Assembly (NCBI GenBank): GCA_022712315.1
Contig: JALAGS010000014.1
Coordinates: 33,407 to 97,406, forward strand
DNA: 64,000 nt
Direction of reading: 5' to 3'
From: Sphingobacterium sp.
GTDB taxonomy: Bacteria > Bacteroidota > Bacteroidia > Sphingobacteriales > Sphingobacteriaceae
Shown: positions 63,289-64,000 of the stretch, piece by piece
Layout of the letters: every line of letters starts with the position of its first letter
How positions within the stretch are numbered: position 1 is the first letter of the stretch
Translations under genes and position numbers: made by a program
Notes under the pieces: model-generated
The model's input: the letters and a program-made list of their open reading frames with translations, nothing else
Database searches by the model: none
Told to the model about the DNA's origin: nothing

Positions 63289-63771
63289 TCATTCGAGGAT
63301 TGGCCTACGAATGTAGGTGATCTGCTCATCTGGTTCTAAAATAGTATTTTCCAATGCGATGGAACCGGTATACTTTTCTTTCAATGCCTGATAGAGTCGC
63401 CCGTCATACGAAACTGCGAATCGTCCATCTGCTTTTAAATAAACAGGTAAATGTCTATTCCCCACATCAAAACAAAATTCTCCTACAACCGATAGGTTTT
63501 GGCTGTCAAGCAGCACACAAAGGCAGGGCAAAATATTCACTTGGATAAAAAGGTCACCCTGATGATAAATACATTGACCAGAACGCAATGCATTACCTTC
63601 ATCTCGTTGTATCCGGACAATATTTCCTCTTCTTGTTTTGCGCTGAATAACCCGCTTATTGACTTCATAATAGGAAATGTCCAGAATATCAGTGTCACGG
63701 CCCAATTTAACATCATCAAAATCAGGGATGACATCAATTAGGATCTCATTGGATATCCCCACCTTATGCAT
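63289..63771 (-). CDS. ureE: Urease accessory protein UreE
   Basis: A 160-residue nickel metallochaperone for urease. The N-terminal domain has the family pattern ISYYEVNKRVIQRKTRRGNIVRI; the C-terminal ferredoxin-like domain has VGNRHLPVYL (with the conserved His) and ends in FxP-like LEPDEQI. Unlike many UreE proteins it has no His-rich tail. No other urease gene is in the window; the gene downstream is mutY, so the remaining urease genes, if present, lie beyond the right edge. Confidence 0.88.
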   Translation of the reverse strand: MHKVGISNEILIDVIPDFDDVKLGRDTDILDISYYEVNKRVIQRKTRRGNIVRIQRDEGNALRSGQCIYHQGDLFIQVNILPCLCVLLDSQNLSVVGEFCFDVGNRHLPVYLKADGRFAVSYDGRLYQALKEKYTGSIALENTILEPDEQITYIRRPILE

Positions 63772-63847
63772 ACTTGACCCCTTCTATCCGCACTGTTTCC
63801 ACCACTTTTCTGCTACTTTTTCGACCAGATCTCTTATCCTTAACGAG

Positions 63848-63973
63848 CTCCTTCTCCTTCTCCTTCTCCTTCTCCTTCTCCTTCTCCTTCTCCTTATCCT
63901 TCTCATTCTACTTATCATTATACTTATCATTATAATTCGACTTCTAGTTCTAATTATAATTCTCATGATATAG
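63848..63973. repeat. Decaying hexanucleotide tandem repeat (CTCCTT)n
   Basis: Eight perfect CTCCTT units (63848-63895) are followed by about thirteen degenerate units that keep the six-base phase (ATCCTT, CTCATT, CTACTT, ATCATT, ATACTT and so on). On the minus strand, one frame reads Lys-Glu repeats but contains three TAG codons; after the repeat this frame stays open for about 28 codons and its TAA overlaps the ureE start. I do not regard the poly-Arg frame on the same strand as a gene. Confidence 0.75.
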
Positions 63974-64000
63974 AAGAAAAACGAAGAAAAGATCAATAAA

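Noticed and set aside
63784..63996. Poly-arginine frame over the hexanucleotide repeat
   Set aside because: It is a by-product of the GAGAAG repeat; fifteen consecutive Arg and Ile/Arg-rich flanks are not a plausible protein.

Overview
The window is chromosomal DNA from a member of the Bacteroidota, most likely a Sphingobacterium or close relative. The evidence is the gene content (SusC-like TonB receptor under a TPP riboswitch, extended SecG, LptE, gliding-group style two-component system, gnt/gnd sugar-acid genes), moderate-to-low GC, and many promoters of the Bacteroidota type (TTTG about 19 bases before TAnnTTTG) with almost no Shine-Dalgarno sequences. I see no phage, insertion sequence, CRISPR array, tRNA or rRNA gene.

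Layout. 1-8.7 kb: an edge-truncated secreted protein, a histidine kinase/response regulator pair separated by a folded RNA element, SAM-riboswitch-controlled metE, a TPR protein, a membrane-anchored HTH regulator, and a zinc-ribbon gene divergent from an ssb. 8.7-19.1 kb: a lipoprotein and then the most distinctive block, an HTH/S24-like regulator facing a 9.2-kb operon: CesT/YbjN-like protein, PspA, DUF4177-like protein, YqiJ-like OB membrane protein, flotillin and a 1614-residue DUF3686/AAA+ ATPase. Two matched operators lie on the presumed operon promoter. 19.3-27.6 kb, opposite strand: a relative of the uncharacterised E. coli ynbABCD operon, enlarged by a patatin-like protein and a short-chain dehydrogenase and preceded by a TPM-domain protein; a promoter-terminator pair between them looks like an orphan small RNA gene. 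Together these two blocks look like an envelope-stress and phospholipid-remodelling island.

27.9-34.9 kb: gluconate permease and kinase, divergent 6-phosphogluconate dehydrogenase, an ABC-F protein and trmD. 34.9-38.2 kb: a tryptophan operon (trpE, chorismate-mutase-like gene, trpG, trpC) behind a classical ribosome-mediated attenuator: a leader peptide with three consecutive Trp codons, an antiterminator and a terminator. trpD is absent. 38.2-42.4 kb: dusB, a flippase, acylphosphatase and an amidohydrolase. 42.6-48 kb: TPP riboswitch with a thiamin-type TonB receptor, dtd, a MazG-like pyrophosphohydrolase and gamma-glutamyltranspeptidase.

48-64 kb is mainly minus-strand housekeeping: groES/groEL, the miaB-sigma54 activator-lptE-TPR-secG operon, an OmpA-like lipoprotein, a carboxypeptidase-regulatory-domain protein, rlmD, a TetR regulator, pheS, a second ssb, mutY and ureE. 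A 148-base concentric imperfect palindrome lies between rlmD and the TetR gene, and a decaying hexanucleotide repeat lies upstream of ureE at the right edge. Functions are inferred from sequence alone; no searches or folding programs were run.
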